64,000 nt of DNA, taken from the NCBI RefSeq assembly GCF_017916475.1, contig NZ_JAFMTB010000001.1, positions 1,202,849-1,266,848 of the forward strand, read 5' to 3'. Position numbers and translations under genes: made by a program. Shown piece by piece: positions 44,976 through 52,709 of this stretch. The stretch comes from Patulibacter sp. SYSU D01012 (GTDB lineage: Bacteria; Actinomycetota; Thermoleophilia; Solirubrobacterales; Solirubrobacteraceae). The notes below the pieces were generated by a model. The model was not told the DNA's origin, made no database searches, and worked only from the letters and a program-made list of their open reading frames with translations. The first letter of the stretch is position 1, and every line of letters starts with the position of its first letter.

Positions 44976-46856
44976 TCAGTGGGCGCGCGGCTGGGGCGCG
45001 ACCGTCAGCGTCGCGCCGGCGTCCCGCAGCTCGCGGAGCGTGCGCTCGCCGTCGCCGGGCTCCACGTCGACCGCCGCGACGGCGTCCGTCACGACCTCGA
45101 CCGCCAGGCCGCCCTGCAGCGCGTCGAGCGCGGTCGCCCGCACGCAGTAGTCCGTGGCCAGCCCGCACACGACGACGCGCTCGACGTCCGTGTCGCGCAG
45201 CCGCTCGAGCAGGTCGGTGCCGTCGAACGCGGAGTAGGCCTCCAGGTCCGCGTCCGTGCCCTTGTCGAGCACCGTGGCGCCGTCGAGCGGCAGGCCGGGG
45301 TGGATCTCGGCGCCCGTCGTGTTCGCCACGCAGTGCACCGGCCACGGCCCGCCGCGCGCGCCGAAGGAGACGTGGTCGCGGGGGTGCCAGTCGCGCGAGG
45401 CGTAGACGGCCGCGCCGCCCTCGCGCGCCGCCCCGAGCAGCCGCGCGATCGGCTCGAGCACGCGGTCGCCGCCCGGCACGCCGAGCGCCCCGCCGGGCAG
45501 GAAGTCGTGCTGCACGTCGACCACGAGCAGCGCGTCGTGCGTGCCGAGCGTGGCCGGGGCGGACAGGCGGTGGCGCAGCTCGAGCAGCTGCGCGGAGCGG
45601 CACGGGGCGGCGACGCGGTCGTCGCGCTCCAGGACGTCCAGCTCGGCGGCGGCGTGGGCGCGCGCGGCGGTCAGGTCGACGGCGCCGTCCACGGCCCGGC
45701 CGCGGACGATCACGGGGCGCAGCAGCGGCACGCCCGGCACCGCCTCGTGCGCCAGGTGGATCTCGTGGAGCAGCCCGCGCCGGGCGCTGTGGCGGCGCGT
45801 GACCTGGTGGACGCCCGGATCGGTCTCCTTGCCCGGCGAGCGCTTCATCACGGCGCGCCGCGCGGGATCGGCGGCGTCGTGCTGGGCGGAGAGCTTGTAG
45901 ACGCCGCCGAGCGGGTCGCCGCGGCGCAGGCGCGTGCCGACGGCGAACGCGTCGGCCGGCGCGCCGTCCGCCACGAGCGTGCGGATCACGTCGGCGTCGA
46001 GGTCGCCCGAGAGCATGATCTCGGCGTGGCCCAGGCCGGCGTCGTCGAGCAGCGCGCGGGCGCGGCGGGCGTTCGCGGCCAGGTCGCCGGAGTCGATGCG
46101 GATGCCGCGCAGCGGCACGCCCGTGGCCTTCGCGGCCGCGATCGCCCGCTCGACCCCGCGGCCGACGTCGTACGTGTCGACGAGCAGCGACGTGCCCTGC
46201 GGCCGGTCGCGCAGCGCCTGCTCGAACGCCGCCTGCTCGCCCGCCTCGCCGAACGCCATCACCGCGTGGTGGGCCATCGTGCCGACGGAGGGGATCCCGT
46301 AGCGCAGCGACGCCTCGGGCAGCGCGGTCCCGGCCAGGCCGGCGATCCAGGCGGCGCGCGCGGTCGGCAGGCCCGCCTCGGGGCCGTCCAGGCGGCGCAG
46401 CGAGAAGTCGTAGGCGGGGCGGCCGGCGGCGGCGCGGACCACCTCTGCGGCGGTCGTCGCGATCCGCGTGCCGTAGTTGAGGGCCGCCAGCAGCGCGGGC
46501 TCGACGAGCGTCGCCTCCACCCGCGGCGCGGTGACGCGCAGCATCGGCACGCCGGCGGGGACCACGGTGCCCTCGGGCAGCGCCCACACGGTGCCGGTGA
46601 AGCGCAGCTCCGCCAGCCGCGCGAGCAGCTGCGCCGACACGCGTCCGTCCTCGCGCAGCCACGCCAGCTCCTCCTCGGTGGCGCGCAGGGCCAGCAGCCC
46701 CTCGACGACCTCGGCGACGCCGGCGACCATCACCCAGGACCGCCCCTCGGGCAGGCGGCGGATCGTCGCCTCGAACGACACGAGGTCGTCCTGCCCGTGC
46801 CGGACGAAGGAGTCCGCCATGGTGAGGGTGTACAAGTCGGTTCGGAGAACGCTCAC
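44976..46856 (-). CDS. bifunctional nicotinate phosphoribosyltransferase - nicotinamidase (PncB-PncA fusion)
   Basis: Residues 1 to about 430 are a nicotinate phosphoribosyltransferase (LRTDLYTLTMADSFV, YDFSLRRLDGPEAGLPTARA, GIRIDSGDLAANARRARALL, LGGVYKLSA). Residues about 440-626 are a nicotinamidase of the isochorismatase fold, with the triad Asp447, Lys532 and Cys571 (DYCVRATALDAL) and metal ligands in DWHPRDHVSF. There is no stop or frameshift between them. The protein could deaminate nicotinamide and then make nicotinate mononucleotide, two consecutive NAD-salvage steps. GTG 46856 is chosen since upstream codons lie in the terC leader. Length 626. Confidence 0.92.
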   Translation of the reverse strand: MSVLRTDLYTLTMADSFVRHGQDDLVSFEATIRRLPEGRSWVMVAGVAEVVEGLLALRATEEELAWLREDGRVSAQLLARLAELRFTGTVWALPEGTVVPAGVPMLRVTAPRVEATLVEPALLAALNYGTRIATTAAEVVRAAAGRPAYDFSLRRLDGPEAGLPTARAAWIAGLAGTALPEASLRYGIPSVGTMAHHAVMAFGEAGEQAAFEQALRDRPQGTSLLVDTYDVGRGVERAIAAAKATGVPLRGIRIDSGDLAANARRARALLDDAGLGHAEIMLSGDLDADVIRTLVADGAPADAFAVGTRLRRGDPLGGVYKLSAQHDAADPARRAVMKRSPGKETDPGVHQVTRRHSARRGLLHEIHLAHEAVPGVPLLRPVIVRGRAVDGAVDLTAARAHAAAELDVLERDDRVAAPCRSAQLLELRHRLSAPATLGTHDALLVVDVQHDFLPGGALGVPGGDRVLEPIARLLGAAREGGAAVYASRDWHPRDHVSFGARGGPWPVHCVANTTGAEIHPGLPLDGATVLDKGTDADLEAYSAFDGTDLLERLRDTDVERVVVCGLATDYCVRATALDALQGGLAVEVVTDAVAAVDVEPGDGERTLRELRDAGATLTVAPQPRAH

Positions 46857-46880
46857 GGGGAAGAGGGGGGACAGGCGGGC

Positions 46881-46904
46881 GCGTAGACGCTCGTTCGCTA
46901 CGCT
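46881..46904. promoter_or_regulatory. divergent promoter region, pncBA / terC
   Basis: GCGTAG (46881-46886) and CTACGC (46898-46903) form an inverted repeat. TACGCT (46899-46904, + strand) is placed to start the terC leader just before the riboswitch. On the - strand the same bases give TAGCGT (46905-46900), and TCTACGCG lies closer to the pncB-pncA start. The two genes may share one regulatory region. Confidence 0.4.
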
Positions 46905-46913
46905 ACCCCGCGC

Positions 46914-47004
46914 AGAGGGGCAGTATCCCGCAAGCGGCGTCTCCGTCAGTACGGCCTCGAACGGCCCGGAGCGTCGGCCCTCCGGGTGGGAGAGACCTTC
47001 GGCG
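46914..47004 (+). promoter_or_regulatory. probable yybP-ykoY (Mn2+) riboswitch
   Basis: The leader has the core pieces of this class in order: AGAGGGGCAGTA at the 5' side, the internal CGTCAGTACGGC, a GC-rich second helix, then GGGAGAGACCTTCGGC closing the 5' strand. The class senses manganese and is well known upstream of TerC and MntP-like exporters, which fits the next gene. Identified by eye from conserved bases; a covariance search would settle it. Confidence 0.75.
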
Positions 47005-47036
47005 CCCTGTCCGACCCTGGTCCGGAGCCCTTCTCC

Positions 47037-48086
47037 ATGCCCCATGCCCTGCTCGCCGCGTCGTCGGCGGCACCCCAGTCCGGCAACACGCACCCCATCT
47101 GGGTGTGGCTCGCCTTCACCGCGTTCATCCTCGCGATGCTCGTGCTCGACCTCGTCGTGCACGCCAAGAGCGAGGGGACGCCCGAGAACCCGCACGTCCC
47201 GTCGTTCCGGTCGAGCGTGATCTGGAGCGTCTTCTGGACGCTCCTGGCGCTGGCCTTCACGCTCGTGCTCATCCCGTGGATGGGCGGCCGGCACGCCAGC
47301 GAGTACATCACCGGCTACGTGATCGAGCGGTCGCTGTCGCTCGACAACCTGTTCGTCTTCACGATCCTCTTCTCGTTCTTCGCGGTGCCGATCGCGTCGC
47401 AGCGGAAGGTCCTCTTCTACGGGATCATCGGCGCGATCGTGCTGCGCGCGATCTTCATCCTCGTCGGCGGCGCGCTGCTCGAGACGTTCCACTGGATGAT
47501 CTACGTCTTCGGCGTCTTCCTCGTCATCACGGGCATCCGCATGGCGACGCACGACGACGAGGAGGTCGACCCCGAGAGCAACCCGGTGCTCAAGGCCCTC
47601 CGCAAGGTCGTGCCGATGTCCGACCGCTACGACGGCGCGAAGATCTTCACGAAGGAGAACGGCAAGCGGATCGCCACGCCGATGTTCGCCGCGCTCGCGA
47701 TGGTCGCCACGTTCGACGTCGTCTTCGCGATCGACTCGATCCCGGCGATCTTCGCGGTCACGCGCGACACGTTCATCGTCTTCGCCGCCAACGCCTTCGC
47801 GCTGCTCGGCCTGACGTCGCTGTTCTTCCTCGTCGCCGGCCTGCTCGAGCGCTTCCACTACCTGAACTACGGCCTGGCGTTCATCCTCACGTTCGTCGGC
47901 GTGAAGATGCTGCTCACGGACGTCTGGCACATGCCGATCTGGATCTCGCTCGTCGTCATCGTCGGCACGCTCCTGATCGCGGCGTGGGCGTCGAAGCGCT
48001 GGCCCAAGGACGAGGACCCGTCGGACTCCTCGCCGCCGTCCACCCCGGGGCCGACGGCCTCGCCGGGGCCGGTGGCCGGGGCCTGA
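47037..48086 (+). CDS. TerC-family integral membrane protein (probable manganese exporter)
   Basis: The 349-residue product has about eight hydrophobic segments and the family motifs SLDNLFVFTILFSFFAVP and FDVVFAIDSIPAIFAVTRD, whose acidic residues bind metal. TerC/Alx proteins export Mn2+, and in some bacteria help load it into secreted enzymes. The start ATG 47037 is chosen because an in-frame GTG at 46986 falls inside the riboswitch. The cytoplasmic C-terminal tail is Pro/Ser-rich. Mn2+ probably switches it on. Confidence 0.9.
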   Translation: MPHALLAASSAAPQSGNTHPIWVWLAFTAFILAMLVLDLVVHAKSEGTPENPHVPSFRSSVIWSVFWTLLALAFTLVLIPWMGGRHASEYITGYVIERSLSLDNLFVFTILFSFFAVPIASQRKVLFYGIIGAIVLRAIFILVGGALLETFHWMIYVFGVFLVITGIRMATHDDEEVDPESNPVLKALRKVVPMSDRYDGAKIFTKENGKRIATPMFAALAMVATFDVVFAIDSIPAIFAVTRDTFIVFAANAFALLGLTSLFFLVAGLLERFHYLNYGLAFILTFVGVKMLLTDVWHMPIWISLVVIVGTLLIAAWASKRWPKDEDPSDSSPPSTPGPTASPGPVAGA

Positions 48087-48138
48087 GCCGCGCGCGCGAG
48101 GACGGCGACCGCGCGCCGCGGTCGCCGCGCCGGACCCG

Positions 48139-48741
48139 TCAGGAGAGCACGGGCGGCGGCGCCGGGAGGGCGTGCGCGCCGTCGGGCCGCAGGCCGTCGA
48201 AGAGGATCGCGAGGTAGCGCCGCCAGAGGTCCTCGGGCGGGTCTGGGTGGTTCTCCACCACGTGCACGGGCGCGCAGAGCAGCAGGAAGACGTCTCCCTC
48301 CGTGACGTCGGCCCGGATCGCGCCCGCCGTCCGGGCACGGTCGACGAGGGCGCCGATCGCGGCGTGCAGCTCGTCCCCGACGTCCCGCACCTGGGGGTCG
48401 TCGGCGCTCACGGACAGCAGGAACGTCAGGTCGCGCTGGCGCCGCGCGTCCGCGGCGTGCGTCATGAAGGCCAGCAGGTCGGCGCCGGCGTCCGACCCGC
48501 CGTGGAGCTCGCGGGCGACGGCGGCGAGCGTCGCGAGGCGCTCGCGCACGACCGCGGCGATCAGCGCCTCCTTCGTCGCGAAGTGGCGGAAGACCGTGCC
48601 CTTGGCCACGCCGGCGCGTCGCGCGATGTCGGCGACGGAGGCCTCGAGGCCCCGCTCGACGAACTCGTCCTCGGCGGCGGCCAGGAGCAGCGCGCGGTTC
48701 CGCGCGGCGTCGGCGCGAAGGGGGCGGGTCGACGACGACAC
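48139..48741 (-). CDS. TetR-family repressor of the adjacent SDR gene
   Basis: The N-terminal helix-turn-helix is ALLLAAAEDEFVERGLEASVADIARRAGVAKGTVFRHFATKEAL in pieces (about residues 20-60). The remaining 140 residues form the ligand-binding domain. GTG 48741 is chosen because TACGGT lies six bases upstream; the in-frame ATG further upstream would put the coding sequence across that promoter and an operator. It is divergent from the SDR gene, with two palindromes between. Length 200. Ligand unknown. Confidence 0.9.
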   Translation of the reverse strand: MSSSTRPLRADAARNRALLLAAAEDEFVERGLEASVADIARRAGVAKGTVFRHFATKEALIAAVVRERLATLAAVARELHGGSDAGADLLAFMTHAADARRQRDLTFLLSVSADDPQVRDVGDELHAAIGALVDRARTAGAIRADVTEGDVFLLLCAPVHVVENHPDPPEDLWRRYLAILFDGLRPDGAHALPAPPPVLS

Positions 48742-48747
48742 GGACCG

Positions 48748-48753
48748 ACCGTA
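48748..48753 (-). promoter_or_regulatory. -10 element TACGGT, leaderless tetR promoter
   Basis: On the - strand TACGGT ends six bases before GTG 48741. The operators at 48788 and 48827 lie upstream of this promoter, in reach for autoregulation. Confidence 0.5.
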
Positions 48754-48787
48754 CCAAGTCGACCCTGCGGTCACGTTGACGCGCACG

Positions 48788-48809
48788 AAGGTGACCAGCC
48801 GGTCACCTT
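48788..48809. promoter_or_regulatory. TetR operator O1
   Basis: A perfect inverted repeat: AAGGTGACC, four-base centre AGCC, GGTCACCTT. It covers the -35 region of the SDR promoter, whose -10 is TATGCT at 48813-48818. Binding here should block RNA polymerase. Confidence 0.75.
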
Positions 48810-48812
48810 CGC

Positions 48813-48818
48813 TATGCT
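48813..48818 (+). promoter_or_regulatory. -10 element TATGCT of the SDR gene
   Basis: TATGCT sits between the two operators. The predicted start near 48825 gives a leader of about 54 bases, and a CGAAGGAGCA ribosome site lies before ATG 48879. Confidence 0.6.
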
Positions 48819-48826
48819 GCGCAGGC

Positions 48827-48848
48827 AACGTGACCGGTTGGTCACCTT
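48827..48848. promoter_or_regulatory. TetR operator O2
   Basis: A second copy of the palindrome: AACGTGACC, centre GGTT, GGTCACCTT, with one mismatched pair. It starts just after the expected transcription start. The centres of O1 and O2 are 39 bp apart, close to four helical turns, so two dimers could bind one face. Confidence 0.75.
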
Positions 48849-48878
48849 ATCGATCCCGCTTCCCCCGAAGGAGCACCC

Positions 48879-49592
48879 ATGAACCTCGACGGCAGCACCG
48901 CCCTCGTCACCGGCGCCAACCGCGGCCTCGGCCGCCACTTCGCCGAGCAGCTCCGGCAGCGCGGCGCGAAGGTCTACGCCGCCGCCCGCCGCCCCGAGCT
49001 CGTCGACCTCCCCGGCGTCGAGGCGGTGCGCCTCGACATCACCGACGAGGCGTCCGTCGCGGAGGCCGCGGCGCTCGCCGGCGACGTCGACCTGCTGGTC
49101 AACAACGCGGCCTCGACCGCGGGCGGCAACCTGATCACCGGCGAGATGGACGCCATCCGCGACGTCATGGACTCGAACTACTGGGGGACGCTGGCGATGA
49201 TCCGCGCGTTCGCGCCGGTCCTGGCCCGCAACGGCGGCGGCGCGATCCTCAACGTCCTCTCGGCGGTCGCCTGGACGACGATCGACGGCAACACCGCCTA
49301 CGCCGCCGCGAAGTCCGCCGCGTGGGGGCTGACGAACGCCGCCCGCGTCGAGCTCGCCGGCCAGGGCACCCACGTGGCCGCGCTGGTGCCCGGCCCGACG
49401 GCCACCGAGACCATGCTCGCGTTCGCCGAGAGCGCGGGCGTGGCCCTGGCGCCGGACGCGGCGAACGACCCCGCCGACCTCGTGCGGCTGGCGCTCGACG
49501 GGCTGCAGGCGGGAGAGATCGAGATCCTGGACCGCTACGGGCGCGAGGCGAAGGCGGCCCTGGCCGGGCCCCCGCGCGCGTTCGTGCTGTAG
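48879..49592 (+). CDS. short-chain dehydrogenase/reductase
   Basis: A classical SDR of 237 residues. The cofactor motif is TGANRGLGRHFAEQ, the catalytic Ser is near VLSAVAW, and the active-site Tyr and Lys are in TAYAAAKSAAWG. NNAAS replaces the usual NNAG. The family reduces or oxidises alcohols and ketones with NAD(P). Controlled by the divergent TetR repressor through O1 and O2. A Shine-Dalgarno CGAAGGAG is present. Substrate unknown; it may act on the repressor's own ligand. Confidence 0.9.
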   Translation: MNLDGSTALVTGANRGLGRHFAEQLRQRGAKVYAAARRPELVDLPGVEAVRLDITDEASVAEAAALAGDVDLLVNNAASTAGGNLITGEMDAIRDVMDSNYWGTLAMIRAFAPVLARNGGGAILNVLSAVAWTTIDGNTAYAAAKSAAWGLTNAARVELAGQGTHVAALVPGPTATETMLAFAESAGVALAPDAANDPADLVRLALDGLQAGEIEILDRYGREAKAALAGPPRAFVL

Positions 49593-49603
49593 CGGCCGGG
49601 CGC

Positions 49604-49609
49604 TAGGGT
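49604..49609 (+). promoter_or_regulatory. -10 element TAGGGT, leaderless MBL gene promoter
   Basis: TAGGGT ends six bases before ATG 49616. It lies 12 bases after the SDR stop, so the MBL gene can be expressed without the TetR-controlled transcript. Confidence 0.55.
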
Positions 49610-49615
49610 CGCCCG

Positions 49616-50446
49616 ATGGCCGACGCCGCCGACGCCGCGCTCCGCTCCCGGGGCATCGCCCTGCTGCGGGCGGACAACCCCGGCCCCAAGACGCTCGAGG
49701 GGACGAACACCTGGGTCGTCGCGGCGGAGGACGGCGCCTGGGTCGTCGACCCCGGGCCCGACCTGGCGCCGCACCTGGACGCCGTCGCCGCGGCCGCGGA
49801 CGCGCGCGGCGGGCTTCGAGGCGTCGCGCTGACGCACCGCCACGACGACCACGCCGACGGCGTCCGGGGCCTGCTGGAGCGCGCCGGGGCCGTGCCCGTC
49901 GCGACCAGCACGGGCTGGCTGCCGGACCGCGCGCCGGCCGGGACGACGGCGCTGACCGTCGGCGACGGCGACGCGGCGGGCCCGTTCGGGGTCATGGCGA
50001 CCCCCGGGCACGCGGCCGACCACGTCGCCTTCCTCGCGGGCGACGCCGCGTTCGTCGGCGACTTCGTCCTCGGCCGCGGCAGCGTGCTGCTCGTGCCGCA
50101 CGAGCGGGCGCTGGCCCGCTACCTCGACGCGCTGCGGACCCTGCGCGACCGCGCCCCCGCGCTGCTGCTGCCGGGGCACGGGCCGGTCGTGACGGACCCG
50201 GTCGCGAAGCTCGACGAGTACGTCGCCCACCGCCTGGACCGCGAGCGCGCCCTCGTCGCGGCGCTCGACGCCGGCGCGCGCACCGCGGACGAGCTGCTCG
50301 ACGCCGTGTGGGGCGACGAGGCCCCCGGCATCCTGCGCCTGGCGGCCGCCGTCACGCTGCGCGCGCACCTGGACAAGCTCGACGAGGAGGGCCGCCTGCC
50401 CGCCGGCGTCGAGCGGCAGGAGTTCGGCGACTTCGACGGGCTGTAG
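49616..50446 (+). CDS. metallo-beta-lactamase fold hydrolase (LACTB2-like)
   Basis: A 276-residue MBL-fold protein. The metal-binding motif is THRHDDHADG (HxHxDH), with further ligands in TPGHAADHVAF and FVGDFVLGRGS and LPGHGP. The C-terminal winged-helix region (about 225-276) is typical of LACTB2-like members, whose characterised mammalian relative is an endoribonuclease. The bacterial substrate is not known. The start fits the leaderless promoter. Confidence 0.88.
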   Translation: MADAADAALRSRGIALLRADNPGPKTLEGTNTWVVAAEDGAWVVDPGPDLAPHLDAVAAAADARGGLRGVALTHRHDDHADGVRGLLERAGAVPVATSTGWLPDRAPAGTTALTVGDGDAAGPFGVMATPGHAADHVAFLAGDAAFVGDFVLGRGSVLLVPHERALARYLDALRTLRDRAPALLLPGHGPVVTDPVAKLDEYVAHRLDRERALVAALDAGARTADELLDAVWGDEAPGILRLAAAVTLRAHLDKLDEEGRLPAGVERQEFGDFDGL

Positions 50447-50600
50447 ACGCCCCTCCGGCCGCCTGGCGAGACGCCGCCGGTCGGCACCGCGCCACGGTCC
50501 GACCGTCGGTAGCCTCCGCGCCCTGGCCCCGCGGACGCCGTCCGTGGAGGCCGTCACGGTGCGGTCCCGCCGCACGCCCAGACCCACGCAGGAGCCAGAC

Positions 50601-51788
50601 ATGACCGGTGTCGTCATCGCCTCCGCCGCTCGCACCGCGATCGGCAGCTACGGCAAGTCCCTCAAGGACGTCCCCGCGACCCAGCTCGGCGCGACCGCCG
50701 CCCAGGCCGCCATCGAGCGCGCCGGGCTGCAGCCCGAGCAGATCGAGCACGTCGTCATCGGCAACGTCATCCACTCCTCGACGGACGACATGTACATGGC
50801 GCGCGTCGTCGGCATCACCGCCGGCATCCCGCAGGAGACGCCCGCCCTGACCGTCAACCGCCTGTGCGGGTCCGGCGTGCAGTCGATCGTCACCGCGACG
50901 ATGCACATCCAGACGGGCGACGTGGACGTCGCCCTCGCCGGCGGCGCCGAGTCGATGTCGCAGGCGCCGTACTGGATCCCGGACGCCCGCTGGGGCGCCC
51001 GCATGGGCCCCAGCAAGCTCGTCGACCCCGTCGTCGGCGGCCTGACGGACCCCTTCCGCAAGATCCACATGGGCGTGACGGCCGAGAACCTGTCGACGCG
51101 CGACACGATCTCGCGCGAGGACCAGGACGCCTTCGCGCTGCGCTCGCACCAGAAGGCCGCCGCCGCGCGCGCCGAGGGCCGCTTCGCCGAGCAGATCGTC
51201 CCCGTCACGATCAAGACGCGCAAGGGCGAGGTCGTCTTCGACCAGGACGAGCACATCCGCGAGGACATCTCGCTGGAGGCGCTGGCGAAGCTGAAGCCCG
51301 CCTTCAAGCGCGAGGACGGCACCGTCACCGCCGGCAACGCGTCGGGCCTGAACGACGCCGGCGCCGCCGTCGTCCTGCTGTCCGAGGCGAAGGCCGCCGA
51401 GCTGGGCGTCCCCGTCCGGGCGAAGATCCTGGGCTACGCCGTCACCGGCGTCGACCCGAACATCATGGGCATCGGCCCCGTCACCGCCATCCGCAAGGTC
51501 CTCGACCGCACCGGCGTGAAGCTCGAGGACGTCGGCGTCATCGAGCTGAACGAGGCGTTCGCCGCCCAGTCCCTCGCCGTCACGCGCGAGCTCGGCCTGG
51601 CCGACGACGACCCGCGCGTCAACCCGAACGGCGGCGCGATCGCCCTCGGGCACCCGATCGGCGCGTCCGGCACCGTCATCACGGCGAAGGCCCTGGCCGA
51701 GATGGAGCGGGCCGGCGAGCGCTACGGCCTGATCTCGCTCTGCATCGGCGGCGGGCAGGGCATCGCGCTCCTCGTCGAGCGCGCGTAG
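50601..51788 (+). CDS. acetyl-CoA C-acetyltransferase (thiolase)
   Basis: Condenses two acetyl-CoA or cleaves acetoacetyl-CoA. The nucleophile Cys89 is in [11 protein letters not shown], the catalytic His in [14 protein letters not shown], and the second Cys in SLCIGGGQG. It has 395 residues, full length. The ATG has CAGGAG upstream, and TAGCCT at 50510-50515 could be the promoter. The last 24 bases of the gene are part of a direct repeat copied 89 bp downstream. Confidence 0.94.
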   Translation: MTGVVIASAARTAIGSYGKSLKDVPATQLGATAAQAAIERAGLQPEQIEHVVIGNVIHSSTDDMYMARVVGITAGIPQETPALTVNRLCGSGVQSIVTATMHIQTGDVDVALAGGAESMSQAPYWIPDARWGARMGPSKLVDPVVGGLTDPFRKIHMGVTAENLSTRDTISREDQDAFALRSHQKAAAARAEGRFAEQIVPVTIKTRKGEVVFDQDEHIREDISLEALAKLKPAFKREDGTVTAGNASGLNDAGAAVVLLSEAKAAELGVPVRAKILGYAVTGVDPNIMGIGPVTAIRKVLDRTGVKLEDVGVIELNEAFAAQSLAVTRELGLADDDPRVNPNGGAIALGHPIGASGTVITAKALAEMERAGERYGLISLCIGGGQGIALLVERA

Positions 51789-51886
51789 GCCCGGGCGGGG
51801 GTCCTCCGGGTACGGCCCTGCCCGCCTCCGGAGATCGCCGGGCGGGCGCGTGTTCCCTCCTCGTCGAGCGCGCGTAGGCCCGGGCG
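51768..51886 (+). repeat. direct repeat of the thiolase 3' end
   Basis: A 30-base sequence covering the codons for LLVERA, the stop and nine bases beyond (51768-51797) recurs exactly at 51857-51886. The unit length is 89 bp. The spacer between them is not repeated, and the second copy is outside any gene. It looks like a remnant of slippage or a short duplication. Confidence 0.85.
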
Positions 51887-51959
51887 ACGGCGACGCGCGG
51901 GGCCGACGGCCCCGCGCGTCCGTTAGGGTCTGCTCGTCCGTCCTCCGAAGGTTTCCCCT

Positions 51960-52622
51960 GTGCTCTTCACCACCGCAGACGACGTCCACGACACCCTCGG
52001 GCGGCTCCTCCAGGAGCTGACCGTCGACCCCGAGATGGGCGCCCGCGTGTCGCTGCTGGACGCGGTCGTGCAGGTGCGCGTGCGCAAGCCCGACACCACG
52101 CTGACGGTCGTCGCCCCGGGCAACGACCAGGCGCAGGCGTACGCGGGCAGGACGCCCGACGGCACGCCGAAGGCCGACGTCGTGCTGACGATGGACGCCG
52201 ACGTCGCCCACGCCCTGTGGATCGGCAAGCAGAACGTCGCCATCGGCATCGCCCGCGGCAGCGTCCAGACGAAGGGCGACACCCGCAAGATCGTCGACCT
52301 GCTCAACCTGACCGGCGAGATCGCCCCGCGCTACGAGGCGCTCCTGCGTGCCGCCGGCCGCCAGGACCTGATCGACGCGGACCCGTTCGCGCCCGCGGCC
52401 GACGCCGCGCCCGCCGCGGACGACGCCCCCGCCGAGGACGAGGCCGTGCCGCCGGCCCAGGACGACGCCGACGCGGCGCAGGCCGCCGAGCCCGCGCCCG
52501 CCGGCGACGGCGAGGGCGCCGACCCGGCCGCCGAGGGCACCGCGGCGGAGGGCCCCGACGCGGCCGAGGGCACCGACCCCGACATCACGCCGACCGAGGC
52601 GCCCGAGGAGCCCACCGCCTGA
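51960..52622 (+). CDS. SCP2 sterol-transfer-like domain protein with acidic tail
   Basis: Residues about 1-125 look like a SCP2/sterol-carrier lipid-binding domain: VQVRVRKPDTTLTVVA, ADVVLTMDADVAHALWIGKQNVAIGIARGSVQTKG in pieces. In this family that fold binds lipids or acyl-CoA. The last 85 residues are Ala/Glu/Asp/Pro-rich and probably disordered. It has 220 residues from GTG 51960. TAGGGT at 51923-51928 could be the promoter, leaving a leader of about 25 bases with CCGAAGG. Confidence 0.75.
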   Translation: MLFTTADDVHDTLGRLLQELTVDPEMGARVSLLDAVVQVRVRKPDTTLTVVAPGNDQAQAYAGRTPDGTPKADVVLTMDADVAHALWIGKQNVAIGIARGSVQTKGDTRKIVDLLNLTGEIAPRYEALLRAAGRQDLIDADPFAPAADAAPAADDAPAEDEAVPPAQDDADAAQAAEPAPAGDGEGADPAAEGTAAEGPDAAEGTDPDITPTEAPEEPTA

Positions 52623-52643
52623 GGGCGGCTCCAGCCCTGCGTG

Positions 52644-52671
52644 CGACGGCCGCCCCTCGGGGCGGCCGTCG
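52644..52671 (+). terminator. terminator after the SCP2-like gene
   Basis: A 13-bp stem (CGACGGCCGCCCC and complement, centre TC) followed by TCGTTCC. It is identical over 35 bases with the terminator after rplQ near 14.48 kb. It also faces the NUDIX gene's 3' end on the other strand. Confidence 0.8.
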
Positions 52672-52709
52672 TCGTTCCGGGCCGGGCGACGCGGCGCCCG
52701 CCCCGGGCG

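Noticed and set aside
46986-47036. Upstream GTG start for terC
   Set aside because: It lies inside the riboswitch, and the extra residues (MGETFGALSDPGPEPFS) are not family-like.
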